From NCBI GenBank assembly GCA_902729315.2, contig LR746276.1, positions 2,032,669 through 2,096,668 on the forward strand: 64,000 nucleotides of DNA, read 5' to 3'. The stretch comes from Spirodela intermedia (lineage: Eukaryota; Streptophyta; Magnoliopsida; Alismatales; Araceae). Under the pieces are notes generated by a model. The model was not told where the DNA came from. It worked only from the letters and a program-made list of their open reading frames with translations, and searched no databases. This document shows, in pieces, positions 26,801 through 41,800 of this stretch. A program made the position numbers and the translations under genes. Each line of letters opens with the position of its first letter. Within the stretch, counting starts at the first letter, position 1.

Positions 26801-29800
26801 TCTGTTCTGAGTTCTTTTACTGTGCTTTATCTTTGTTTATTTCTGTTCTAGAGATTGTTTCTTTCATCTAATACAAATTATTCATAGTTCTTTGATCTGG
26901 GTTCTTATCATTGGTATCAGAGCCAGACTGGGTTATTCCTGTATGATTAAAGGGCTTACTATTGCGAGGATGGAATCTTTGGAAGCTGATCTTGAAGCTC
27001 TTAAGGAAGACAAGAGGGGTACAAAAAAAATGCTACAACAAGTCACCCAACAACTAGCAGATTTGATGACACGCCTACCACATGAACCTCCATCGGAGTA
27101 GTCCCAGAGACAACCAGAACCACACTCACTCCAAAATCCGGAGCAAAGGGAGGGTATTTATAAGCCCAACTGCCAGACTGAGCTTCCAAATTTCACTGGC
27201 GATAATCCAAATGGATGGTTACCATGGGCTGAGAGGTATTTTCGTATTAGCCAATGCCAAAACATGATCGTTTAGAAGTAATAATGCTGAGCATGGAGGG
27301 TGATGCCCTAGATTGGTATCTGTGGATGAAAGATTGCTTTCCATTCCGTGATTGGTATGATTTTAAAATCCTAGTGATCGATTTGGTTCATCAGCAGCTA
27401 ACAACACGTATCAGAAACTTTTGAACATGAAACAAGAGAGTTCCATGTTGGAATATAAGGTAGAGTTTGAATGACTCTCAACCTATCTTCCGAACATACC
27501 AACATAAATACTAGAGCATACCTATTTGAAAAGACTCAAGCTTGAGATCCAATCAGAATTATCTATGTCCAAGCCTATTGGGTTACGTGAAATTATGAAT
27601 ACTTCAGTGTAGGCCGAAGCTCATATCCGTACTCTATGGCAAGCATGGAAGCAAGAACAACCACGACCACCCAAACATGTCATAGCTGCTTATGCTCCAC
27701 ACCAAGAAAGGCCTCCTCTGATATCTAATTTCAGAAATGAGCAATCTAATTTGGAGAAAACCCAAGTGACCACAGCTAGTGCCTCAAGTAAAGATAAGAC
27801 GTTCACATATACTCCACAAAATATGAGCAATAACAGGGGAAATAGAAGATAGATATAATTGACAGAAGCTAAACTACAAGAAAGATGGAACAAAGGACTA
27901 TGTTTCTATTGTAATGACAAGTTTGGACCAGGCCACAGATCCAGGTAGGACCTTAATTTACTTATTGTCTAGGAGGAGGAAAAGTCCCAAAAAGACTTCC
28001 AAGAGGAAGATTAGGCTCCACTAGAGCATTGCTCACAAGAGGAAGGTATATTCACAGCCCATGTCTCATTAAATTCCGTCATGAGATTGACTCAGCATCG
28101 GATTATGAAGGTAAAAGGCATCGTGCAAGATAAACAGGTAACCATTCTTCTTATAGACACTGGTGCTACCCATAATTTCGTCTGTAATAAGCTGCGGGAA
28201 GAGCTATCCTTATATGTCAACGAATTCTATAGCTATGGTGTTGTGATGGGCAATGGGCATACCGTGCAAGGTCATGGGATATGCCATAACATTCCACTCA
28301 AAATCCATGATCTCCTCCTTATTCAAGATTTTCATCCCTTGATCTAAGTAGCACAAATGTCATACTAGGAATATAGTGGCATAAAACACTAGGGTGGATA
28401 CATTCACACTATGGGCAATTAATCATGAAATTTATGCTGAACAACACGATCTACACCATTCATGGGGATGCAAGTTTTAAACAAAACAACAATATCTTTC
28501 AAAGCAATAGAATGTGAATTAAAAAGAAGCCACATATGTCCACTAGAATTACACCAATTGTTAGGTACCGCACTGGATTTTAGTTCCCCACTAAAATAGT
28601 CATAGATAGTGGTCAGACTACAGAAATGGTTCCCACAAGTCTTTGAAGTTTTGTCAAGGTTTCATCTATAAAGAACAATTGATCATGCCATCAATTTATT
28701 ACCGTGTACTCAGCATATTAATCTACACCCATACAGGTACACATAATTTTAGAAGGATGAAATAGAACGGCTTGTCCATGAACTATGTATTGTAGGCATC
28801 ATTCAACCTTCTAAAAGTCCATTTGCTAGTCACATACTACTTGTAAAAAAAAAGGATGACAACTGGCGATTCTATATTGATTACAGGGCCTTAAATAAAT
28901 CCACGATTCCAAATATGTTCCCTATTCCTATTGTTGATGAGTTGTTGGAAGAGCAGCATGGACTGTCATTTTTTTCTAAACTAGATTTGAAGTCTGGTTA
29001 CTATCAAATCCGTATGAAACAAAAAGACATCCAGAAAACCGTTTTCAAGACTCATGAGGGTCATTACGAATTTAAGGTTATGCCATTCGGGCTCTCTAAT
29101 GCCCAAACCACAGTTCAATACTTAATGAATGATATATTTCGACTTTATATATGGAAATTCGTATTGATATTTTTTGATGATATCTTAGTATTTAGCAAGA
29201 CTCATCAAGAACATGATGAGCATTTGGATAATGTCCTATTCTTGCAGCTAATAGCCTTTATGTCAATGAAAAAAATGTCAATTCAAGCAATCTCAATTGG
29301 AATACCTCGGCCACTGGATTTCTACAGACGGAGTATCTACAAATCAAGGAAAAATTGCAGCAATATGAGACTGGCCTACTCCTGCGAATTTGAAAGCATT
29401 ACAAGGATTCTTAGGAGTGACTGGCTATTATCGTTGGTTTGTCAAATGTTATGCCACTTTATCATGGCCCCTAACTAGATTGCTCAAGAAAAATTATTTT
29501 CATTAGGACTCTGATGCTCAAGAAGCTTTCTATAAACTAAAGTTGGCGATGACTTCCACATCAGTTTCGGCCCTGCCTAATTTCTCTCAAAAATTCTTAG
29601 TTGAGACATATGCTTTAGGGCACGGCATAGGTGCAGTATTGATGCAGGAAGGACAACCAGTAGCTTATTTCAATCATGCCTTCAAGGAACACTCTTGTCT
29701 AAAGTCAACCTAAGAAAGAGAACTCATTGCCATTGTGACGGCAATTTAGAAATGAAAGCATTATCTCATGCTCCACCCTTTCATCATTCGGACAAACCAA

Positions 29801-32800
29801 TATAGTTTGAAATTCATATTTGACCAAAAAGAAATTCACTCAACATATCACAAATGGGTCACTAATCTAATGAGATTTAATTTCAAATACAATATAAGGA
29901 AGGCAAGAAGAATGCAGTTGTAAATACACTATCTAGAGCACCACAATTGGGAGAGGCAGGGTGGCACCCATGTGCATTGCACAAGGAGTGGATGTAACCA
30001 CAATCAACAAAGAAGTGAAAGATGACTCACAATTGTCCAAAATCAAAATCACAAATAGAAGGCTCAACTTCTTTTCCACATTACTCAATTCAACAAGGGT
30101 CACTTCTCTACAAAGGTCGACTGGTGTTACCTCTTATATTTACTCTTCTCTCCACATTACTACGTGAATTTCATGACAGCCCATTAGGAGGTAATGTTGG
30201 ATTTTTATAAAACCTACTGACGAATTACTCAGCACGTCCATTGGCCTGGCATGAAGAAAAAGATCAAACAGCATATTAATGAATACATTATCTGTCAATT
30301 GAATAAGGCTTCGACCTTGTCACCAATAGGACTTTTGCAGCCCTTGCCTATTCCAAATATGATCTGGGAAGACCTCTCCATGAATTTTATAGAGAGTCTA
30401 CCTAAATCCAAAGGCAATGACTCCATTCTCGTCAGAGTAGACAAATTCAGCAAATTTTGACACTTTATACCCCTCAAACATCCATTCACAGCCAAAGACA
30501 TTGTCCAGATCTTTGCAAAATAAATCATCAAGCTGCATGGCATTCCAAGATCTATTGTGACTCATAGAGGGACTGTATTTACCAGCACTTTTTAGAAATC
30601 ACTCAACAAATTTCAAGGCACAGAATTGAAAATGAGTTCTTCCTATCACCCATAAACAAATGAGCAAACATAGGTGGTGAACCGAAGCTTAGAGAATTAT
30701 CTCTCATGCTTTACTTATGATAAACCTAAGTTATGTAGTGACTGGTTACATTGAGCTGAACTTAGTTACAACACTTCTCATCATTCTGCCATCAAGATGA
30801 CCCCTTTAAAGCAGTGTATGGATGGGACCCTCCCACACTTACATTATGGATCTCCTATGTCAACAACTAATGCAGTTGACACTTATCTAAAAGAAAGAGA
30901 TGGTACACTTCAACTTCTCAAGGAACATCTCTTGGCCACATAGTCCAAGATGAAAGCACAAGCTGAAAAACATTGAAGAGACATAGAGTTTCAAGTGAGA
31001 GACTTGATTTATATCAAGCTCTGACCTTATCGTATGAAATCATTAGCCAAGAAAGCTAATGAAAAACTGAATCCCAAATTTTTTGGCCCTTGCCCTATCA
31101 AGGAGCGCGTTGGCCAGATGACATAAAATTAGAACTTCCCAACTCCATAACTATTCACCCAATTTTTCTCATTTCTCAACTTCGCAAAGCACTAGGGAAT
31201 TCTGCTTACTGTCAACCAATTCCAAGCATACTGACTGATGCTTTGGAATGGAATGTGACCCCCCAAGATATCCTCACCATTTGAAATTCCTCTTTTGACA
31301 CAGAAGTCTTGGTCAAATGGGCTGATCTCCCTAATTTTGAAGCTACGTGGGAACTAGCTTCACACCTCCACCAGCAATTTTCAGACTTCCACCTTGAGGA
31401 CAAGGTGAAGCTCATGGGGGGGAGTATTGATAAGGCTCCACGCACATATGCTAGAAGGAAGAAGGCCCAAAGCCCAATGAGTCAATGACTGTTAGCATGA
31501 TTGAGGGAAGGCACAACTATGGCAAGGAACAATATGACAAGGAACAGTTATGGCAAAGAGCGGTTATGGTAAGAGCAGTTATGGCAAGAGACTAACTGCC
31601 CAAATAAGAGAGGGAAAGGAGAGGATATAAGGATGGGCAGATCAGGAAGGAGAGGAGGAAGAAAATTGGTGTTAGATCTCATGCATCTACGAGAAAGGGG
31701 TTAGAGGGTTGTATGCGACCCTCCATCTGTTCTGGGTTCTTTTACTGTGCTTTATATTTATTTATTTCTGTTCTAGAGATTGTTTCTTTCATCTAATACG
31801 AATTATTTGTATTTCTTTGGTCTGGGTTCTTATCATCCTGTTTCCTATATTTTGAGGGCCGTAAATATCCCGAGTTCAAAGTGGGGCTTTGAAATAAGGC
31901 TTGATTTATGCTATCTGTTTCACGTTTATGTGGAAAGAATGTAGGAGTCATAACTTGAGATAGTATTTCTGTGGCAAAGACAAGGGTTTCGACAATCTAG
32001 CGCCAGTTCAATTAGTCATTCCAACATGATTTTCTTGCAGGCATGTTAGAGTTTGGGAATAGTTCTTGTGTGGATCAATAAGAGAGAATTTAGATCGGTG
32101 AGCTAGTACAATATCAACAACTGGTTGTATGAAGGCGAAATAATAGCAGAGTGAATTCACAAGGAGAAACATAGGGAGTGTGGTAGACTGGACAACTGAC
32201 AGAATAAGTCTAATCCTTTCATTCTTCTCTATTTGCATTTTCTTTACACGTCCTCTCACTCCTATGGTTTGTATCTTAATTTCGAAGGTTTAGGTTAAAT
32301 TCTGAAAGGCAAGATTCACCTCCATCTTCTTGAATTTACTATACAAGGAAATTTCGTTCTTTAGCATCCACACAATGTAGAACATTTTGTGACACAGCAT
32401 CTACCTGGCATCCTCTCAAATGTCTCTTGTTCACACATACTTCAACTTTCTAGGGTAAAATGACGTATTGAATGGCCAACGATTCCAAGCCTCTACTCCA
32501 GTTTGCACCCATTGCAGACCCAATTTCACAATGAAGAAGTATAAGGAGCTGTATTTTTCAGGGTCTTTGGGAACAACTTAGTAAAGAGTTTCTTGAAACT
32601 TAGACTTGTGAAGTTAAATTTTCGCTGTCATACGTTCAAGATGAGGCTTCATATTTAGAAAATTCTGGGTCAACAAAGTCCAAGAACGATCAATAGAAAA
32701 ACTGATGGCACTCTACAAAGGTTCAGAAGCTCCCAAGATTTATCTAAACCAGATCCTCAAAAGAACCACATAGTCCGGTATTGCAACTATAGTTCATATT

Positions 32801-35800
32801 GTAATCCAAAATAGTTGGTCAAGGAAAAACCATTCCTTAATGTCCACTTATGATGCCCCTTCTGACTAGCATTCCGTAACAGTATATGCACCTTTGAGCA
32901 GGTAACGGAAATACAATAGGTCCTAGAGAAGCAGCTTTACTGACGTGATGAATTCACTTAATATATTTAATGTATGTAATAGACAAGTATTCAGTGTTGA
33001 CACAGGCACTTTTTAAGAAATCGAAAATCAATTTTGAGAGACTTCTACAAATTTAAATTGAAAAGATCTGAGATATATGAACATTTGGAAAATGAAGACT
33101 GCAGATTTATGCAGTAGAATCCGTGATCTCGACTAAAATCAGCTTGGACTTAAAATGATGATGACGATGAAAGGATGATAATGATACTGATAATGACCAT
33201 GACCATGATAGCATGAAGATTTTCACAGGAAAGAAAATACGACGTCCTTTTTTGGATGTACGTGAAAAAATGTTGATTATATAATGATGCTACCGGCTGA
33301 AAAGTAGATAGGAATATTAAGGTTCATGCGCTCCCAATAATCATCCAATAGAATGCAGAGTTCCTGATTCAGAAAAAAAGCTGATCAGAATCAACAAACA
33401 CTAAGGTCATCTTGAAATCAAGGCAAGTCTTAAGCTCAAAAACATAGCAAAAATGTATTCCTGACCAACCATTAGAAGGCAAGATACCAATAAAGTGACA
33501 AACTGCTGTATGCACTTCAATTGCGATATGTTCAAGCTCAAAAGAGTTTAATATGTAAAAAGAAATAGGCAGAAAGCATATTGTTCTGAACTACGTGTTA
33601 TGGGTTTACTTATTAGGGAAAAAATCAGATTCCTCATTTTAGGACCCAACAGAGCAAATAAAATTCTCACATCTACGATATGTTCTTGGATACCAGTTCA
33701 GGATTTGCGTTTAGGGATTCTCACAACTAAAATTCTCATAACCAGTCCATTCCTTCTGAAGTCCACTGCCAAAAAGAGTTTTAAGATTCATTTGCTTTTT
33801 GAGATCTCATAGCTACCTAGATAAACCTCAATCTCACCATCCTTGATACATCACTAGGACTTTTCACTTCTTTTTCCTTTCTCTTTTCGAAGGGTAAGGA
33901 GGGAACCCTAATTTCTTTTACAGCAAGTTCTATGCGCCTTTGCTTTCTCCTTAAACAGCTGACTTCGTCACCGAACTACAAAATCACTTTGAAGACCATA
34001 ATTTGAGTTGGCTAGAACAGAGAAAGGATGGTATAACTCCTGTATGAAAAGGACAAAGCTTTGCTAAGCAAAAGGATGTACAGTCTAAGGATTAGAATTG
34101 TTTTCTATAGTAGTAAATGATTATAAAATGTGGACAGTATTAAAAAAGATGTTTTTCGCAAACAACAGAATGAACGAATTACGGGATACAGCATATTCGA
34201 TCATAAGAAATACAAAATCTAATATTTACAGTAAGGAAACATCAAGAGTATGGGGAACAGTGTAGACCAGAAAATAGTCTAAAAAATGACCAAAAAACCA
34301 GTAGAACTTAAAAAGAGTCTCTCAAACTGTTTCACCTGTGCACGGCCTAAAGCAAACGCTGGAATAAGGACCTTCCCTCCCCCAGAAACACATTTATGAA
34401 CCTGAATATCAATTATGGAAACCAATATCAATAACTTTTTAAGAGCATTTTATAAAGAACCTAAAAGAGCAAACATTTATTCACAGCATCAGGCAATATA
34501 GATAAATTAACTGAATCAAGGCACGGAATTCCAGATGGCAAGAATTAAAGAAGTGCACAAGCAATACTAAGACAAAATAATGTTGCTAAGAGAAAATCGG
34601 GTAGCTGGTTAATTATCAAGAAGCTCCTGTTGATGAACTTTCAGTAGAAGCTCTTGTTGACAAAATCGAATACACTCAAGCTACCAGAAACATCATAGGA
34701 AAAAACAAGTTAATAGCGGTCTTTTTTTTCTCATAAACTATCATCCAAAGCCTACTTGGATCAAGTTCTGTCCAGTTAGATATTCTGACTACCATGCAGA
34801 CAAAGCCCTGAAAACTTGAAGCATTCCCCAACTTCTATCAGGTATAAAACCCTGTGATGCTGCAAAGGTATATAATATCAATATCATACCTCACTTGAAT
34901 ACCAAAACAATCGAATTTAGGACTAAAAGGATCAGGGGTAAAAAATTTCTAGTTGTTTGCAAAGAATTCATTTATCTATAAAAGTAATTCAACTTTTTCT
35001 CTTTAAATGTAGTTAAAGTATTAGTAAAATAGAGTGAATATTTATAATATTATCAAGGTGGTTATTCCGAATAAATAGAATTAAGTTATTTTTCAAATGT
35101 AACCAGATTTTAAATCAGACCAAATTCAGTCATCTCCATAGATCTTTAAAAAAAATCATTTTAAAACGCTAGCAGATTCTAGTTCAAAAACATTGAAAAC
35201 TGAACCAGTTCCATCCAACATTGTTCTCCGGTCCCAAAATAAGCTGGAGAGTTTTTCAAACCCCAACTACTGCAGAAATGAGATAAGCAATCAATGTGAC
35301 CCACGCAACCTTGAGATATTAATTGATCAAAGAGATCTACTGACTAGAGAGGGCAAAGACCAAAAATACATTGACAATTTAAATAATTCTAAAATTTTGA
35401 GTGGAAATAAATGAAATATGAAGTGTACTACTGCATCAATGTATGGACGTGTTTTCTCCAAAATACTACAGTCAGGAAGGTGTGGTCATACAACTTTCAA
35501 GAACTCCCTCTCTCGAGCATATTTTGAATCACGTATTGTTGTTGCATATGTTGATCTACAACAAGAAAAAAAAAAGAGAGAGAACAATCACAAATGCACT
35601 GGAGTTACTAAAGAATGTTTTCTTGACAAGAAAAAAAATCCAGGAAATAAATATAAAGGACCAACATCACGAGAAAGAATGAATGCGGCGTGAAAATAGT
35701 GGGCTGAAGAGCAACATAATAATAACAGCAGTTGAAGTTTTCACTGGATGCTTTTTGATACGGATATCTGCTCCTCAAAATGACTCATATATCCAGAGAT

Positions 35801-38800
35801 CTAAGGGGCTTCATTGAGTGAAATGAGTAAAGATGTTGATATTTCCATCCTAGATCTACTCTGGCAGCCGTTAGAATGTCGGCTGTTCATTATCTCAAAA
35901 CAACTTAGCAGTTCAAATAAATTCCTTTCTTGGCAAATGGAGAATATGAACCATCTGATGTTAAATAACAATCAAAATATTTTTCCATAGCAGACAGTTC
36001 ATTCAACCATTGTATCAAAATACTGGTGTTTCCGATGAACCCCAGAGTTGATTGATATGCACATCTCCCTTGATATTTCACCTGACGATTTTTAGAGCAA
36101 AACGTTTTCCATTCGGTTCCCCAGTTGTTTCTTAAGTAAGATAGCAACATGAAATCATTAATTATGAAAGAAAACAAAATTCAATACACATTTATACCAT
36201 CGGCTCTCAAAAAAGAAGAAAAGAACTCATGTTCAATATCAGAAGGCATACACACAATAGAGTATGTTTCTCAAATTTTCAGGATTCTCAAATGACAGCA
36301 CAACTTTTATCCACTTTTAACTAATATAAAAGACAAACTCTAACAACCTAGTGGTTCATACAACTGAAAGTGGTTATTCTGTCCCTTCCAAACAGTCAAA
36401 GTATTGCATATCAAATGAGCCACAAAGTGCCTGATCCCTTTTTATATGTCAACTCTGCTCCCATCTTCACAATGTCTTTTCCATACTTTCATGTACGACG
36501 CTTTCAGTGCCTAGCATGTTGAGAATTTCCATCAACTGTTTTAGTACTTATGATCGTAGAATCCAACGACGCTCATTATCTTTTATGTAAATCTCACTTA
36601 TCAGTATATTCTCCAAAAAAACACAATATCCGATGATACAACTTCATTCCCCCAGACGTCACCCATTTTCAGACTTAAAATTAAGCCTCCTGTGATGTGT
36701 ATGTAAATCAGGTTGTCTTCATAGGTCTGATAACCCAATTCTCCAGAATATGATGGGGCAAGATTTCTTAAAACAATAACTATTAATTTTCCATTTTTCG
36801 GTGTGATTTATTTTTATTGCATATATTATGCCTACATGTAAAAGTAACTCTTGTCATTAAACGAGAGGACTAATTAGGGAGGAACATTGCTATAGCTTAA
36901 AAAAATCATCGAGAATCCTGAAGATATGTAGTTACAGTCTAAGATCCTAAGCAAAAACAAATTATAACCCTGACGAAGGATAGCATTCTTACTCAGTTAT
37001 AAGGAGGTCCAAAGGCAAATGACAAATTTGAGCAGCACCAAGATGACGGTCAGGCGTCATGTTGTAGTCTCCTGTATAAACCATAGTAGCATCTCCCACC
37101 TTCACGTAAAACATTGCTGCTCCAAGAACCTAAAGAATTGTCACAAAAAGCAGAAAACAAAAATGAGGCATAAATGATGAAAAGAAATGATAGTCCATAG
37201 AATGTGGATAGAACCTAGTGCTTACCCAAAAAAAACGAAAATAAATAAAAAGCAAGTCCATTAACTAAAGGGTATCTATTCAGGTGGAAGCATTCCATTC
37301 TCTGACTTCATATTTCATAGATAGACCAAATTAGTTGCTGCACTAATCTTCACAAAGAGTTTTATCAGCAATATTTGATAAAGGAATGACGTGATTGCCC
37401 TCTCGTAATCACTAGCCTCTATCTCAGAGAGGAATTGGCTCTAGCTTGATGTCACCATCGTATGTCTAAGAAAAATTGAAATGGACATATTAGACCTTCT
37501 CTGAAGCAGAGGTGCAGACTAACGGAAAGAAACATGTCAAAGCAGGGGACTTGGGCTTGAGATTATCAACTATTCACTCAGACCCTGAAAGAGAGCTGGT
37601 TGATTCCCAGATCAAAAAGGCTGAGGTCAAGGGTCCAAAAGGACCCATTGTAAATGGCATCACCAATGTCAATATACTAGATGCATATATACAATTTCCT
37701 TACACGTACCAACACAAGTTATAGAGCAAGACAAGGCCAGGGGACATGCAAATATGTACTAGAAGAAGTAAAAAGGTGATGACAAAAGACGCAGCGTATT
37801 TATGATATGAAATACTCGTTTGTGACCCACCACTATAAGATCTATAAACAACAGCGCTGTTATGAAACAAGTAATTCAATAGTCCTATTATCCCAGGGTT
37901 CAGTGGCAGGAAGAGAACAGAGCAATATATACTTTGTTCTTCAATATGAGCTTCACATTGCCACACTGTTTCAGATAATGGAAGAAAATTTCCCAGTCAG
38001 GAGTCCACTCGAAGGAAATGTAAGAGAATCACTATCTTGGAAGATATGCACTTTTTGGATATAAGTAAAATCACTAACCAAAAGCAAGAAATAGAGTGCC
38101 AAAAGCCAACAAATACGTATGGAAACACATAAAGGAGAGAAAAGAAAGATAGTTTGAGCTTTCCTAGTCCAAACTGGCCCCTGAACTGTAGATTTGTAGG
38201 TTTTAAAGTTCAAAGAAAGAAGGGTTGGCATCCAAAGGTCTTGATTGTCCAAGACTACTGGAATTTATAAGCTCTCACTTGCCAGCGGAACAGGACATAT
38301 CCATGCTTAGAATGTCCAAAAAACTCAAAATAAATGGAGGTGGAGACCTATGAGATTTGGTAAGTCGAAACCAACACCAGTCAGCATAGCCGATGGAGGA
38401 TTAGGAATTGCTAGGTATATGACAATATCGAATGAATGCTCCTCCAAAGTTTCCATCTGAGCAGTGATAGAGGTTTATGTGTCAGATGAAAATAAGAAGA
38501 TTGCTCGCATTGAGACAACATGTCGTAAGGACTTGACAACTGCATCTGAAAAATCGGTGTTATCTGCAGAAGATACAGAAGTAGTGATAATGGTTAATTA
38601 TCATGTGGCAGGTGTGGTGATGATTTATGGGGCATCCATGGGTGCACTGTCATATCAAGAGAGAGCTTAGAGATGCTGGGAGAAACCACGCTTAAAGGCT
38701 TCAAAAACGGAAATGATGGCATGAGACACAAATCAGGATTATCCCCAGTGAAGTAAAGATCCATTTTCGTGGACAGTAATATATGGTCCAAGCCACCTCA

Positions 38801-41800
38801 ACAATCTTGGTAAAGGATTCATGGAGTGACTTCTGTTTCACCCTGGTACCCCCTAGTAGAAGATAGTTAATCAATGATAGCATAGAATGCTTCAGGGATT
38901 CGAACCAGAGAACAGAGCTATTCGATCAAAAGTTTCAGAGGGGAGAATTTTGATATATACTATAAATGATCGTTCAAAGAACCTACTCTGCAACCCCCAT
39001 TCCTTCTCAGTCTATGAGGAAATAACACAGTAGATGCTTTAAAAAAGGCAAGGAACATTCAGCTAAAAGATTCACATCCAGTGTAAGGCGCCCAAGATAG
39101 AATTTCCCCCCAGTATCACCGACAACCACAAGTATCATTAGCAATTATCAAACAGGCTACCGGTGCCAACTGTTTGTTGATCCAGAAGATGAGACGTGTT
39201 GATGACGCTAAGTATGCTAATAGCAGTACTGATGCTGGAAACCACACTGGCCAAGTAAGATTGGATCGAATCGGCCAGAAAATTGGCTGACCTCAGGCGG
39301 TCCATGAATTCTCTTCTTCAGCGCAGTAATAGTTTTTTTTTTAAGCTTATCCTGAAGAGGAGGAACCACTCACCCCTACCCTCAACGCACCCAAAGAAAA
39401 ATTGGTTTAACATGGCCAATACCAAGAACCGTGAAAATGCTAAAATTTGGCCAAACCTTTACAACAGAGCATTAGCAACTATAAACTTGCCTAAGGAAGT
39501 TTGCACTTGCAATTAAAAAATGGGGGGAAAATGACATAGTTCAGAAACGCACATGACCAGCATAATATGCACGGATTTGGATATCTTTAGCAACTTGCAC
39601 TGTTTGCTTTATATCCACCGTTATAACTGAAGCGCACAGAAATAAGGTCAAATCAATAGCGAAAAGTAAACATGGGAATATTCCACAAAGCAAGCATATC
39701 AGCATATGAATGAATGTAAACAAGAAAAATGAGGAAGTTGGACGCGCTATTTTATTCTTAAATCTATAGATTACACCACGCTGAACCAAGTCAGGATTGG
39801 AGATTCAAGAGGAAGGAGTGACATCAGTCAATTGGTTTCAGTTTTGTGTCCCGGAGAGAGTGAGAATAGGTAAGCAGGAAAATAGATTAGCTTGGTGGTC
39901 TCCCTCTGATGTTTCCTACGCAATACAAAGTTTTTAAACAGTCCAAGAAGGACAAGTAGATGTTTACATGTTTTCTAGTCCAAAAGAAACATAATGCATA
40001 GATGTGCAAGTCTCTAGCCTCTATCAAAATCATAACAACCATTTTAAAGAGATAAATAGATGAAACATGATCTTTGAGAGGGTAGGAGGCCAATCAGGTG
40101 TACTTAATCAAAGTATAAATTCCAGCAGATTCCAACAGCCTGCGAATATTTCTGGTGGCGTTTGTGGACAGGCGTGGGAGTCTGTTCACCATCCATGAGA
40201 TCCTGTCTTATCATGCAACAAGCACTCCCCCTCCTCCCCAAATAACCAAAAAAATGGCGATCTCAAAGGGATTAATTGATGTGAATAGAAGAAACTGAAA
40301 AAAATATAATCCTTTTTCCTGAACTACTGAGAAAACCAGCTGACGATAAATCTCTCCATGAATCCTGAGCCAAAGAGAAAGGAAATATTCATCTATGGGA
40401 GTAATGATATTCAAATGGCAAAGGATTAGCAGGCCCAAAATACATGAAGATTGGTCAGAATGCTAGAACTTGAAAGATGGCCCAAGCCATTTCAAAGCAT
40501 CAAGATCACACATAATGTAGACCAAGTTGAGAAGTTTACTTGTGGCACAATTATTTTTAACGAAATCTGAATGTTAGAACTTACAAGAAAAGAAGGCAAA
40601 ATATACAAAACACCTGTTGATGGTCGAAAAGCGGATCACACATAAGATAGCAAGCCATGTGAGAAGTTATAGATTTGTAGCACTGTAATTCTTTACGAAG
40701 TTCAAATGTTAGAACTAGAGAAAGGAATGTGAAGTATACAAACTAGCGTGTTCCTTATTGAAAGGAGGGTTGGTTGCCCGAAGTCAAATCTGATCCGATT
40801 CACTGCGGATCAATTGGAAAATACTTGGCACACTCGTGAGGAACCAGCAAGGTTTCTTCCACAAGAAATAAAGATTCAAAGCTACATTATTTAAGCATAT
40901 TCCATGTAGTGAAAATTGTCACTGGAAGTAGAAAGTTCCAAACTTGTATTACTGAAATCAACATAATCAAGCAAACAATAAGTCAAAGTTCGTCTATGAC
41001 TATTCAATTTTCTAATATAATGCCATGGGACATCCCTCTGGCTCAGAAACAGAAAATAAGTCAAATAAAGGTAGTTTCCCACCTTTAAAGGAACAAAGGA
41101 AATTTAACCGCCGAGTCAGGATTGACCAGCTTAATAAATGACCGGTATTCTGTAAATCCAAGACAGGTAACAGGGGGTGAAGAACGGGTTTCAATTAGTA
41201 TAGCTGAGGTCGGCTTGATAATCAACCAAAAACTCGACCTCTCTCCAGAAGTAGTTCACTTTAGGTTGAAAGACAGTGAGTAGTTCCGTGAGGAATCAAA
41301 GCAAACTTCAGCCAAGGAGAATAGCATCACAGTTCTGGAGGCCATTCAATCAGCATTTTATTTCTCATAGAATGAGTTACAAAAGCCAGAACTTCATTTC
41401 CAGAAAGATTTTAAATGTGTCCTATCCCATGCCTTGCTTCTACATTCCATCATATCATGAGCATCACCTACCACCAGCTCCCGTCAGTCACTGAAAAAAC
41501 GCATATGCTACAAGGGAAAGCAACCGGTATTGCAACACAATTAAAAAAGAGTGCAGATGGCCTAGATTTGACATCCGTTTGATATCTTTCATGTCCACCA
41601 CAATTTTTAAGATATATTTAGAAAAAACCCTCAGCTATCTGTGACTTCTAAGTGGTTAGTACACACAAGCAAATGAATATTTTTAGGAGGTGACAGTTAG
41701 ATCCTAAATATATTGATACCATTGCCTCTGACTACCGACTAATTTTTTGAAGGTATTAGCGACCATTCATGAATGATTAATAAAGGAAACATAATATGCA

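Larger units (their letters stand above)
26518..31835 (+). mobile_element. Ty3/gypsy LTR retrotransposon (chromovirus-like) inside CPSF73-II intron 9
   Basis: Complete structure, 5.3 kb, plus strand, so antisense to its host gene. The LTRs begin TGATAAGG and end CTTATCA. The PBS TGGTATCAGAGCC (26912-26924) matches initiator-Met tRNA, and a polypurine tract GGGGGGGAG is at 31416-31424. Gag-like coding runs from about 26940 to 27950 with a zinc knuckle [12 protein letters not shown] near 27897-27940. Protease IDTGAT is near 28152. Reverse transcriptase spans about 28740-29250 with an intact FFDD box. RNase H is at about 29490-29760. Integrase spans about 30150-30900. A chromodomain-like tail ([17 protein letters not shown]) is near 31300. 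The order protease, RT, RNase H, integrase defines Ty3/gypsy. In-frame stops and frameshifts in gag, RNase H and integrase make it non-autonomous. Confidence 0.95.

Noticed and set aside
38885-38960. tRNA-like B box GGTTCGAATCC on the minus strand
   Set aside because: The flanking five-base arms do not pair, there is no acceptor stem, and no proper A box lies at the right distance. Probably chance.
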